Source: Entrophospora sp. SA101 (lineage: Eukaryota; Glomeromycota; Glomeromycetes; Entrophosporales; Entrophosporaceae). Taken from it: a stretch of 20,723 nt of DNA. This document shows positions 12,174-20,639 of the stretch, one piece after another (position 1 is the first letter of the stretch; every line of letters begins with the position of its first letter). Location: NCBI GenBank assembly GCA_958430865.1, contig CAUDNR010000280.1:65779-86501 (forward strand). Reading direction: 5' to 3'. Under the pieces are notes generated by a model. It searched no databases, was not told where the DNA came from, and saw nothing but the letters and a program-made list of their open reading frames with translations. The translations under genes were made by a program, and so were the position numbers.

Positions 12174-13577
12174 TTGACTGTGACAAACCAACTTCTTCGA
12201 ATGTAAGAAGATATAAGCCATTCTGGGATGAATTTATTCAAAAACTCACCAATTGGTGTTGGTTACCCTTAAAAACTAATAGCGAATTACCGTGCTCAAG
12301 TCAATGGAAGGACTCTTTAAAAAGACTAGCTCTTGGTTCATGGATTACAATTGAGTCAGCTAAACCAACAGCTAAAGGTTTAAATAGTCTTTTTTTTTTA
12401 CCAGATGGAACATGAAAGAATTTTAAAGATGTGATTCTTTTTCATCTTCTTTTAAAGTCGAGGATGTTGTTCCTTCGTCTTTGATCTCCTTTCCAAAAAA
12501 CTTCCACCGGGAAAACTCTTAAAATTAGGCTTTTACCCTAATTCGGAAGAAAAAGCAAAATATTAACGTACAACCGATGCCTAGCTGCAATTAATCATAA
12601 TATAAAAAAATAAAAAAATTGTTTACGTGAAAATTGTATCGCTGAAAAATTAAAGAAATTAGTCTTTGATAGGGTTCTTGACATTAGTATTGGTATTAGG
12701 GGTGCAAGAAATGATTGACCTTTTAAATTGCTTTAAAAAGGATAAATTGCAGTCAATCACCATTCTATCAGAAAAAATCGTGGTCATTATTCATTTCTCG
12801 GATATTGAAGCAAGAGAAGAAATTCTTGAAATAAATTATGACCTCCATGTCTCATCATGAATCGTCTTGGTGAATTCTATTTTGTACCTCTAAACCACTC
12901 GAAACTAAGGCTGATAGCCAAATTTCTAAATTTTCGGTGGTCGAAGAAAATAGAGGCACTGGCATCATTTCTCTGACTGGCTATAATCCAAGTGGTGGTG
13001 AAGTTATAGAATGGGAAAAGGGGGATATTAATAGAATACATCGCTTGTGCTTGCATTGTGATAGAATCCAAGGTGAAAAGAAAGGGATTCTATTCATGTC
13101 AAAGCAAGTAGGCGTAGCGTATGCTCTGTCGATGAATGCTCCAGATTCACAAGAAATTCGTAATCTTAAGTGTGGATAAATGTCATCGAAGATTAGCAAG
13201 ATAATTTTGTGAAAGCCATCATGTAGTATTGCTCACCGAATTTAAAACAAAAGACATGGTTAAAAAACACGGTCTAGAAAAATCTACTCTAAAACTGCAT
13301 GGTCACGTTACCGTTTTCACCAACATTTGCTCCACAAATCCGCGGGTACCCTTGATGCAAGGTCAAAATCGTCTGCACTGAGGAATATACTAACAAAACA
13401 TGCAGATGTTGTACATCTTGCAAATCCACAATTAACAGGGATGTAAAACGGAGTTCGTAATATGCTTTGAAGTATATTACAGAAAAACAACAAGAGTCGT
13501 TTGCGACGTTAGGGCTTACACCCGAGACACCTTATTGTAGGCTGTCTACGTATGACTTGTACTTAGTATTGGCATAG
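12174..13577 (+). pseudogene. Decayed Fanzor (eukaryotic TnpB-like RNA-guided nuclease)
   Basis: Fanzors are eukaryotic homologues of TnpB: RuvC-fold nucleases guided by an omega RNA and carried by transposons. Segments in family order but in shifting frames are: 12174-12415, YKPFWDEFIQKLTNWCWLPL and GSWITIESAKP, after an acceptor-like 'cttctttag'; about 12510, KTLKIRLLP, like the K-R-KIRLYP core start; 12667-12711, VLDISIGIRGARND, like VLDTPYGIRD-AMND; about 12748, KKDKLQSITIL; 12874-13179, KPLETKADSQ, GTGIISL, TGYNPSG and VIEWEKGDINRIHRLC; 13169-13201, DKCHRRLAR; about 13210-13380, CESHHVVLLTEFKTKDMV with the RuvC-II glutamate at 13238; 13380-13577, EEYTNKTC, then INRDV with the RuvC-III aspartate at 13440, and a tail to a TAG. 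At least four frame changes and internal stops, a lost RuvC-I block and a shrunken zinc finger mean it cannot encode an active nuclease. Ends of the element were not found. Confidence 0.8.
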
Positions 13578-14168
13578 GTTCAATGTAAGAGGTTACTAAA
13601 AATTCCTTTATTTATACATATATTTATTATAGTACATTTCTTTTACACAGACATCCTTACAATGATTTTTCTTTGCTTGTTATTGAAATATCCTTTTTTA
13701 CTTTGAGAGCAAATTCTCTGGTTCATAGACGACGGATCATCATTCATCAACTAAATATCGGTTGGGTTATTTTTATTACTCGCAAGCAAAATTTTTGGTT
13801 TTTATGAAATTAGTAACATATTTTATCTATATAATTAATAATTAATAATAAAAATAGCGTTTAATTTTCTTTATTATTTTGTATTATAATCAATCAGGGT
13901 TAAATAAATGAAGATAATTGATCTTTTTCATTATAATAATGAAAAGTGTCTTATCATTATCCTAATAAATTTTATTCCTCCTTTTTTTTTTTGTTAAATA
14001 TAAGCTGCAAAATGTATCAATATAATATAAATACGAACACAATAAAAAGAACAAAAAAATTTTAGGAAAAAAATTCTGATAATAAAAGAAATTTCAATAA
14101 TAATAATGAATATATTTTTTTTTATTATAGTTTAAATTGTTGGCAGCACCTTTAAAAGTTTTTTTTTT
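13578..14168. other. Spacer after the Fanzor remnant
   Basis: AT-rich DNA with runs of T and (taa). The part next to 13577 could hold the remains of a guide-RNA region, since such RNAs often overlap or follow the nuclease 3' end, but I see no structured element. The right end is the 3' flank of the minus-strand gene at 14169. Confidence 0.35.
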
Positions 14169-15632
14169 TTAACCAAAGGTAATTTGAGAACCACCACCAC
14201 CAGGAGGTTTCAAGACACTAAAGTATATATAGCATATATATGAATTATTGTTAGCGTTATTTGCAAAAATAACAATAAATATAATTTTAAAAGTACAACA
14301 ACAGCAATATAGTAAATATTTACCGGCTTGAAGGTTTAACAGTTTGACGAGTTGAATGTCCAGATAATGTATCAGCTTGAGAAGCAGTGTCGTCGTCATC
14401 ACCAATAGAGAATTGTGATGCATTCTTGTTTGAATTGAATCTGGTACGACTAACAACAGCTATTTGTTGAAACAACGGGTTTAAAAATAAGATAAAGGAT
14501 CGCTTCTTGTTTTAAGAAAAGTAATAAAATTCAAAATTCAAAAATTCCTACGATCATCAGTCTCGTTGCTGAAAATGATTGAAGATTTGCCACCAGTACC
14601 GCCAGGTTGATTAACACGACTAGAAGTATGAACATTATGACGAGGTTGTTGTTGCTGTTGTTCTGCAAATTTTTTTAAATTTGATTGTTAGTATTAACAG
14701 CTATGTGATTAATTATTTATAAAATAAAAAAATTTTGTTAATAAACAATATTACCATTGGAGTTCATTTGCGACAAACCAGCACTAAGAACCGTTTTACC
14801 AAATGGATTGAGATGTGCATTTGCAATATTAGTTAATGATTCAGCCTGTTTATCAGTTACTATTGGCCAAGCGCTTTTCTCAGATATCCTATATAACAAC
14901 AAATTAACAACAATGATGATAATGGTAATGGTGTAAATGATTATTAATATATTTAATAAAATCTTTTATAATTACAATTTAAGTTGCTTCAATACTGAAG
15001 CTTGATCCCAATAAACGCGCTATATTAAAAAATTATCATAATTATAATTTTTTTAGTGTGTGAATTAATGTATTCTCTAATAATAAAAACGCTAGTAATA
15101 GTAGTAATTAACTACATTATTAATAATTACTCACAATTGATGAGATTCTATCGCCTTCAAATTTTGCTGAAGTTACCTATTATATACGTACATGCATACA
15201 ATTTTTGATTAAAAAAATAATAACGTTACATGAAAAGCAGGACAAAAAGTCTGTAAAGCCTCAAAATAATTTTTCATCAGATATCCTCATAACTCATAAA
15301 TGGGTCAATAAACCTACCATTGGAATGACAACTTTGTTATCAATTGTGTATCTACTGTCAACACCAGGTACAACCCAGGAACCATCACCACTAACAAACT
15401 GAATTGTAGTTTCCGATTCTTCAACGATGGAATCATTTCCAACTGTCGAGTAAATCAATTTTTCGCTTATTTTGAGCACACGAGTATCGTATGCCTTTGC
15501 CAAGAATTGTCTAACAGCATCATAACCTCGTGCACCAGAGGCTGTCGGGACAAAAACTACGGAAGCATTATCTGTATAATGATCACCATCATGGTTATGT
15601 TTATATTCATGCCAAATTTGTTCGAGACTCAT
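14169..15632 (-). CDS. NTF2-like domain protein with Jupiter/HN1-like C-terminal motifs
   Basis: Seven exons join in frame (831 nt, 276 residues): 15632-15318, 15176-15135, 15019-14976, 14888-14755, 14662-14552, 14459-14324, 14217-14169. Residues 1 to about 135 look like an NTF2/SnoaL-like fold: an N-terminal helix (SLEQIWHEYKHNH), a Y-DAVRQFL helix, and alternating strands ending IPMVTSAKFEGDRISSI and RVYWDQASVLKQL. After a linker comes a Gln-rich run (180-184), then SSRVNQPGG..GGKSSIIF (192-209) and a C-terminal SSRVLKPPGGGGSQITFG (259-276). The acidic DDDD patch in exon 6 lies between them. The paired 'SSRV-x-x-P-GG-x-S-I-F' motifs resemble those of Jupiter/HN1 (JPT) microtubule-associated proteins. 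NTF2-like folds bind small ligands or partner proteins; no catalytic residues are evident, so the role is unknown. All introns are 73-158 bp except the first two-exon gap of similar size; phases agree throughout. Confidence 0.85.
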
Positions 15633-16581
15633 TTTTTTTATTGTTGAATAATATAGTTAATCTAAAGTTTTAATTGTTTAGCAAGTGATTGTTAGTTGCT
15701 TGGAGTATATGTGCAATGATAATTTGTGTGAAAGAAAATAAGTGAGTATAAGATAAAAATTTTTTATTTGAAATAGATTTAATTAAAATAACTCACTTAT
15801 AACGCGTTATTTATTTAGGAAAATTTTTTTTAAAAAAAAGAAATGCAATTTTTTAAAAACTCGATTGGTGCATTTAATAAAGCAAAAAGTGAAAATATAT
15901 TTTTTCCGTGTAACAAATTTTTTTTTATTTGTTTAACAAAATTTTTCATTATCCATTGAACAATTGATATATTTATAAGAAAATAAAATTCGTTTTTGGC
16001 ACAATTTTCATAACTTTTATTATTATAATTGGTCAATTTAAAGATAATCAATCAATTTAAAAAAAGTAAAAGAGGTTTTTACAAAAAACCCACAAGGACA
16101 ACGACCGAATTTTTTTTTATAGATCAATAATAGATTTATTATTTTCATATTTTTCATATTAGAAAGTGGATACTCTGAACCAAATTGGGAAGGTTTTATA
16201 TGTAACCAAAGAAAATTTCGGCAAAAAACATCCAAAGGATAAAAATGCTCTGAAAATGACATAAAAATATCCAAACTCATAACTTATCATTAAAAATAAA
16301 AAATAAGCAATCTCATTATAATCAAAATGATGAAAGTGATGAAATGATATGTTCCAAAAGGATATTATCCTGACAGTTCTGAAATTGACTAAGCTTGTAC
16401 ATCATATGCTATTATAATAACAATAATACTTTTAAATATTGTCTCGAATAAATTGGTGGATTATTATAAAATGCTGCCATGTAGGAAATTCAACAACTAC
16501 TTATTATAAGCCATCAGACTCCAATCACTATTGAAAAATATATTAAGTGTAACATTCTGAAAGTGTATTACTATTATGACA
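15633..16581. other. Intergenic, no supported gene
   Basis: The left end is the 5' flank of the NTF2-like gene. At 15830-16280 overlapping minus-strand frames rich in F, K, L and I occur, one of them 80 codons long (16280-16038). They lack splice signals or known motifs and follow base composition. I regard them as chance. Confidence 0.4.
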
Positions 16582-16888
16582 AACATTTGGCGCATATTTT
16601 TTTTTTCTAATAAAGGCTCATAATTTTATTAAATAAAGTAAATAAAATAATAGTTCACACAAAATAATTTCCAAATTAACTTTATGTGAGGCTATTCATT
16701 CCTCTTGAAAATAATTAAAAAAAATTTTTTTTGACGTTTCAGAAAGAACAGATATGCCAAACAGCCTAAGAAGTTATTTTTATTCAGTCTCGATTAACTA
16801 CGTCGTAGAGATTGTTACTGGTCCGGTCGGGTATTACCTAGGTAGTAGGAAGTCAGTACTGATGAAATATTAACATTTGGCGCATATT
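16582..16888 (-). mobile_element. SINE-like retroposon with 17-bp target duplication
   Basis: The 17-mer aacatttggcgcatatt occurs at 16582-16598 and again at 16872-16888. Between the copies lies about 273 bp that begin, on the plus strand, with a T run next to the left copy. On the minus strand this is a poly-A tail directly before the target duplication, as expected for a retroposed element. Near its 5' end (minus strand) are TAGGTAATACCCG (16840-16828), like a Pol III A box, and ATCGAGACT (16794-16786), like a B box, about 35-45 nt apart. It has no coding capacity. The family is not known to me. The same segment read on the plus strand faintly recalls 5S rRNA, but that orientation does not fit the tail. 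Confidence 0.6.
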
Positions 16889-17039
16889 AATAATGATTGA
16901 CAATCAGGAACCTATATATAGACTATTGAAATGATCACAATATGTATATTTTTATTAACTACTTTAAAATTAGGCCCCAATTCCAGCAAACTGAACCTTT
17001 TTTTTCAGAGAATTGAAAAAATCAACAACAAACAGTTAA

Positions 17040-18150
17040 TTGCTTTAAACAATAATAATATTGAAAAAACACTTACACCCATTTACTATCTAAAATAAAA
17101 TGAAAATTAATAGTTAATACTTTTTCAGAAACAATGATATTGACTGTAGTAATGAAAAAATACTTGCGCACTATTATTATTTAAAATAAAAAATTAATAG
17201 TTAATCTTTATTTTTTTCAGGAATAATATTAAATGTAATAATAATAATAATAATGATAAAAAAATCATACATGATGGCGAAATAGTTTTGTTTCGACAAT
17301 AATTTCGACGATTAGGGTTCAAACATTTCGAATATACCCTAACAGGTTTCGAAAAATCAAAATTCGAAATCAAAATCGAAATTTGTAATCAAAATTCGAA
17401 ATTCGAAATTAATAAATAACTTTTTTTCATTTTTGCATTAATGTCTTTAAGGTGCTTTTATTTCAATTTTTTGAATTTCGATTTTGATTTTGAATTTAGA
17501 TTTCGATTTTGAATTTCGATTTCGATTTTGGATTTCTATTTCGATTTTGATTTTAATTTCGCCAAGGGTATTTCGATTTCGAAAACTTGTGTGATTTTTT
17601 CGAAAGTTTCGAATTTTATCAAATGACTTTCGCCATCATGTATGAAAAAAATACTCACTGCCTATTCATTATTTAAAATAGAATAAAAATTGACAGTTTA
17701 ATTAATATTTTTTCAAAAAACCATGAATGATATTGGTAATAATAATGATGAAAATACTTGCGAACTATTTATTATTTAAAATAAAATGAAAATCAACTGT
17801 TAATACTTTTTCAGAAACAATGATATTGACTGTAGTAATAATAATGATGAAAATACTTGCACTCTATTTATTATTTAAAATTAATAGTTAATCTTTTTTC
17901 AAGAATAATATTGACTGTAATAATAATAATGATGAAAATACTTACTAGTTATTCGCAAACTATTTATTATTTAAAATCAACAGTTAATATTTTCTCAAAA
18001 ACAATGATATTATTATTGACTGTAATAATTAATAATAGTGACGAAAATATTTACCGATCTATTTATTTATTTAAAATAAAATGAAAACCAACAGTTAATA
18101 TTTTTTTCCAAAAAACAATGATATTTATTGTAATAATAATAAATGAATAC
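17040..18150. repeat. Tandem array of ~100-bp intron-like units
   Basis: About eight diverged copies of an 85-110 bp unit are present. Each contains 'agttaatactttttcagaaa', 'caatgatattgactg', '(taa)n tgatgaaaatactt' and 'tatttattatttaaaat'. On the minus strand most junctions read ...aataaatag|3-14 nt|GTAAGT or GCAAGT, so each unit looks like an intron with a 5' and 3' splice site. Junctions lie near 17162, 17653, 17756, 17855, 17940, 18049 and 18145. The first unit (17071) lacks the AG. The array is split by the MITE at 17270-17640. Confidence 0.7.
17270..17640. mobile_element. 371-bp MITE with catgatggcgaaa ends, inserted in the array
   Basis: Perfect 13-bp terminal inverted repeats (catgatggcgaaa at 17270-17282; tttcgccatcatg at 17628-17640) are flanked by TA on both sides (17268-17269, 17641-17642). 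The interior is non-coding and forms a large imperfect hairpin: the left half is rich in 'aaaattcgaaatc' and the right half in 'gatttcgattttga'. Removing it with one TA restores a normal array unit (…gataaaaaaatca|ta|tgaaaaaaatactc…). Confidence 0.8.
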
Positions 18151-18183
18151 CTCGTATCAGGTTATCAACATCAATTGATCTTG
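18151..18183 (-). other. Candidate 33-nt exon next to the array
   Basis: On the minus strand a good acceptor (gctgttgttgctttag) precedes a 33-nt segment that reads R-S-I-D-V-D-N-L-I-R in frame 2 and ends at donor GTATTC, the first donor of the array. This makes the array look like part of a real intron of a minus-strand gene. No convincing partner exons were found. Confidence 0.25.
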
Positions 18184-18624
18184 CTAAAGCAACAACAGCA
18201 AAGATAATCAAATAGAATCAAATAGATGAGAGAAATATTGAATTTCATTTGGATTTTTCAAATTGAATGCAGTTAAGAATTTTGGTTATTTTTTGCAATC
18301 ACAGATAAGTGAAATCTTTAAATGTTTCAAGTGTTCGAATATCATCACCATACGAGTAGTGATGTCATCCTGTTATGCTTAGACGACTTTCTTAGCTTAA
18401 ACAGCTGATAAATGTATATGAAAAAAATTTTTTATTAACCAGTTAAGAAATTTTCGCCATGAGAATTCAAATGGCTTAGCCGGCTGGTAATTTTTACAAA
18501 TTGTAAATTTAAAAAACCAGTTTTTTTAGTTGAAAGGAAAACCCATCGACAATTTACATAGAGGACATATGATTTTTATTTGACTTTACAAAAAGTATCC
18601 ATAATAGTAGTAGTAGATCCATCT
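18184..18624. other. Spacer, no gene seen
   Basis: AT-rich DNA between the array's flank and the coding-like fragment at 18625. No open frame, repeat boundary or RNA is supported. Confidence 0.35.
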
Positions 18625-18866
18625 TTAATTATAGATTGCAATTTCACATGCAACACCCTTATGACCGTCTATATATTCTACATCGTCTTCGAATTTACAC
18701 GACAAATATAATAATAATAATGTTTGTCATATTGAATTCGTAAATCTGTCAGTGACATTGATACTTTAAATTGAGTGTCCACAACAAGATTAGACGATAG
18801 ATAGTATGCAAATTTCCAATACAGGGGTTTTAATGTAAATGAAGAAAATCTAATGAAGATATACAA
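18625..18866 (-). pseudogene. Fragment with coding-like C-terminus, frame broken
   Basis: The frame from 18866 contains NLVVDTQFKVSMSLTDLRIQ and then runs into a (TTA)n stretch and a stop. In the next frame the sequence stays coding-like, reading LSCKFEDDVEYIDGHKGVAC then EIAIYN and TAA at 18627-18625. The shift lies near 18700. Either a small indel broke a gene or a very short intron is hidden by the repeat. The family is not recognised and no upstream exon could be placed. Confidence 0.25.
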
Positions 18867-19226
18867 TTGACACTATTGTGTTGTTTGTAGGAAAGTGTAT
18901 ATTTCATGAAATTGCAAAGCTCACATTGTATCTTCAACTTTAAACTTGATTTTTCATAGAATTTTTTTTACTATATACATAAATAAAAAAAAGGTTGTCA
19001 TGTCACATTCTCTTTATATGATAAGTTATTCTAATTAGAAAAAAATAATAAAGAAAAAAATGAAAACAGCTAGTACTTACTCAATTGAAAAAAGAAAACA
19101 AAATACAGGCCACATATCTTGTGAAGTTTAAAGTGTCTATTATATTGAATCCCGTCCAATATTCTATCCAAGATTTAGATTAGTTTCATGAATTGAAATC
19201 AAAAGTTCTTTTACTAATTATAACGT
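18867..19226. other. Spacer; possible weak exon signals only
   Basis: AT-rich DNA. On the minus strand a segment at about 19140-19082, bounded by 'tataatag' and A|gtaagt, stays open, but nothing links it to a known protein. Treat it as non-coding unless transcripts show otherwise. Confidence 0.3.
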
Positions 19227-19310
19227 TTACAAATATAATTAGTTATTATTCTTACTTTTGACGAACAGCCATTATTTTCTCTTCTTCTTTAACAACAACA
19301 ACAACAAGTT
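19227..19310 (-). repeat. Inverted duplication, left copy
   Basis: This 84-bp segment equals the reverse complement of 20640-20723 with a single mismatch (ttg against atg in a GTT run). On the minus strand it holds ATGGCTGTTCGTCAAAA followed by donor-like GTAAGA (start at 19272), which could be a first mini-exon (M-A-V-R-Q-K), or simply non-coding DNA. Sequence beyond 19310 differs from the other copy, so one repeat boundary is exact. Confidence 0.85.
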
Positions 19311-20040
19311 TTTATTCTGACTTCTTCCTAACACCACTATATAATAATACAATCTATGACTGAACCTTCATCTATACCATTCATCTATGACTAAATCTTC
19401 AATTTAGCATTCAATTTAATTTTTCATGTTTTTTAAATTTGAGTGAATACAAAATTCCGATTGGCTAATTAGAATTTTACGCGCGTAAATTTAAAATTTA
19501 CAAGTTTCAAAATTCACAAACATATACAGTGTATATTTTTTTTTAAAATAATTTAAAAATAAAAAGAGATTGACTTTTGACTTAATATAATCTTATGGGG
19601 AATTCTAGAAGGTAGCTTGTTGCTTTAAACTTCGGAAGGTATCATTAAATCAGTCAATTATTAGGGAATTTGTATGATGAGAAAAGGCAATTTACATTTT
19701 ACTATTACTATAGACAGGTTCACTTGCCTAGATTTATGAGGAAATAGATCATCTGCGTAAAGAATTAGGAGAAATCTTTAAATTGAAATTTTCAATTATC
19801 ATGTTGACTGCTATGTCAATCAATATATTTTAAAAAAAATTTCTTCTTAATATTAACATAAATTGAAAAAAGTGCACTACTAGGGACCCTGAAATATATA
19901 TGTAAGGTTAAGGTGACTTTAGAATTTTTTACTAATAGCTCTACGCAAGGGTTTTTTATAAATTATTAGTAATTAATTAAAGGTAAAATCTAAATACAGA
20001 ATATTTTTAGTAACATATAGGGTTACTTGTCTAGATTTTT
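19311..20040. other. Spacer between the inverted copies, left part
   Basis: AT-rich DNA with no gene. A motif 'ggttcacttgcctagattt' near 19719 recurs as 'ggttacttgtctagattt' near 20021, and 'tattagtaattaatt'-type palindromes lie around 19960. These may be repeat remnants. Confidence 0.35.
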
Positions 20041-20241
20041 TTGATAGATGATTACACCTTTGTAAAAAATACATCAAACAAATCAACCCATTACAATCAC
20101 GAAAAAAACAAATATTATTATTTACAGGATTTTTATTATTTTATTCGTGTAATATCAGCAATAGTCTTAACGTTAGGATTAGGATTAGCATTTATAATCC
20201 CTTACTTTATCATAATATTTATTCCGTATTTTTTGATATAG
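20041..20241 (+). CDS. Possible small membrane protein or exon
   Basis: An open frame of about 66 codons ends at TAG. It begins at a TTG directly after an in-frame TAG and has no ATG, so if real it is a 3' exon; 'ggttacttgtctag' just before it could be an acceptor. The N-terminal half is polar (DDYTFVKNTSNKS). The C-terminal half is strongly hydrophobic (VISAIVLTLGLGLAFIIPYF and more), enough for one or two membrane spans. No family is recognised. AT-rich DNA easily gives such hydrophobic frames, so this is doubtful. Confidence 0.25.
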   Translation: MIDDYTFVKNTSNKSTHYNHEKNKYYYLQDFYYFIRVISAIVLTLGLGLAFIIPYFIIIFIPYFLI

Positions 20242-20382
20242 AATGATTTGTTTTCAGATTAACAGTTATCACATTTTTATCATGTTTAGCTTGTAAAGAA
20301 GTAATCTTTGGCATAATTGAAAATTTATTCTAAAAAACAAAAGCAAAACAAACAATTAATACATAAATAAAATAACCAATAA

Positions 20383-20637
20383 TTAAAATAATTTATCAAT
20401 TAATTGTCTCACCCATTTTGATTCATTTTCTAAAATTTGTGAACACCTTTGAACATTATTTCTTGTTAAAAACCATCTTTCTACCATTACTTCTTTGTTC
20501 TCTTTTATTGATAATTGAACATCGTCTTCATCTTCATCTTTATATTTGAAAATCAAAGATTGCCATTCTAATTCTTTATCTTTTTTTTCAAGTATTATTA
20601 CAAGATTTTTGTCAGAAATAGTGAATGAATTTGACAA
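20383..20637 (-). CDS. Hypothetical protein, C-terminal exon
   Basis: The frame reads NSFTISDKNLVIILEKKDKE, then LEWQSLIF, an acidic DEDEDD run, and SKWVRQLIDKLF with a TAA stop. The first codon is TTG. The frame is open further upstream to about 20667 as a Ser/Thr-rich stretch that lies inside the inverted duplication, with no ATG, so the start must come from an upstream exon, perhaps joined at the 'gaacag' acceptor-like site. The V-I-I-L-E-K...W-S-L pattern faintly recalls a CS/p23-like beta-strand domain; I would not name it on that basis. Charge pattern and length suggest a real exon more than chance. Confidence 0.4.
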   Translation of the reverse strand: MSNSFTISDKNLVIILEKKDKELEWQSLIFKYKDEDEDDVQLSIKENKEVMVERWFLTRNNVQRCSQILENESKWVRQLIDKLF

Positions 20638-20639
20638 TG

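Noticed and set aside
12877..13199. Minus-strand frames of 64 and 72 codons
   Set aside because: Antisense to the open part of the Fanzor remnant.
16038..16280. 80-codon minus-strand frame
   Set aside because: Low-complexity composition, overlaps another frame, and no motif or splice support.
16786..16871. 5S rRNA-like sequence on the plus strand
   Set aside because: Similarity is patchy (CGATTAACTACGT, GGTCGGGTATTACC) with no closing helices, and the orientation conflicts with the poly-A tail of the inserted element.
17071..18150. Treating the 3-14 nt spacers of the array as true micro-exons of one protein
   Set aside because: Concatenation stays open (D-R-L-R-I-T-K...), but such short runs do so easily by chance, no exon after the array could be fixed, and 3-nt exons are at the limit of what splicing can use.
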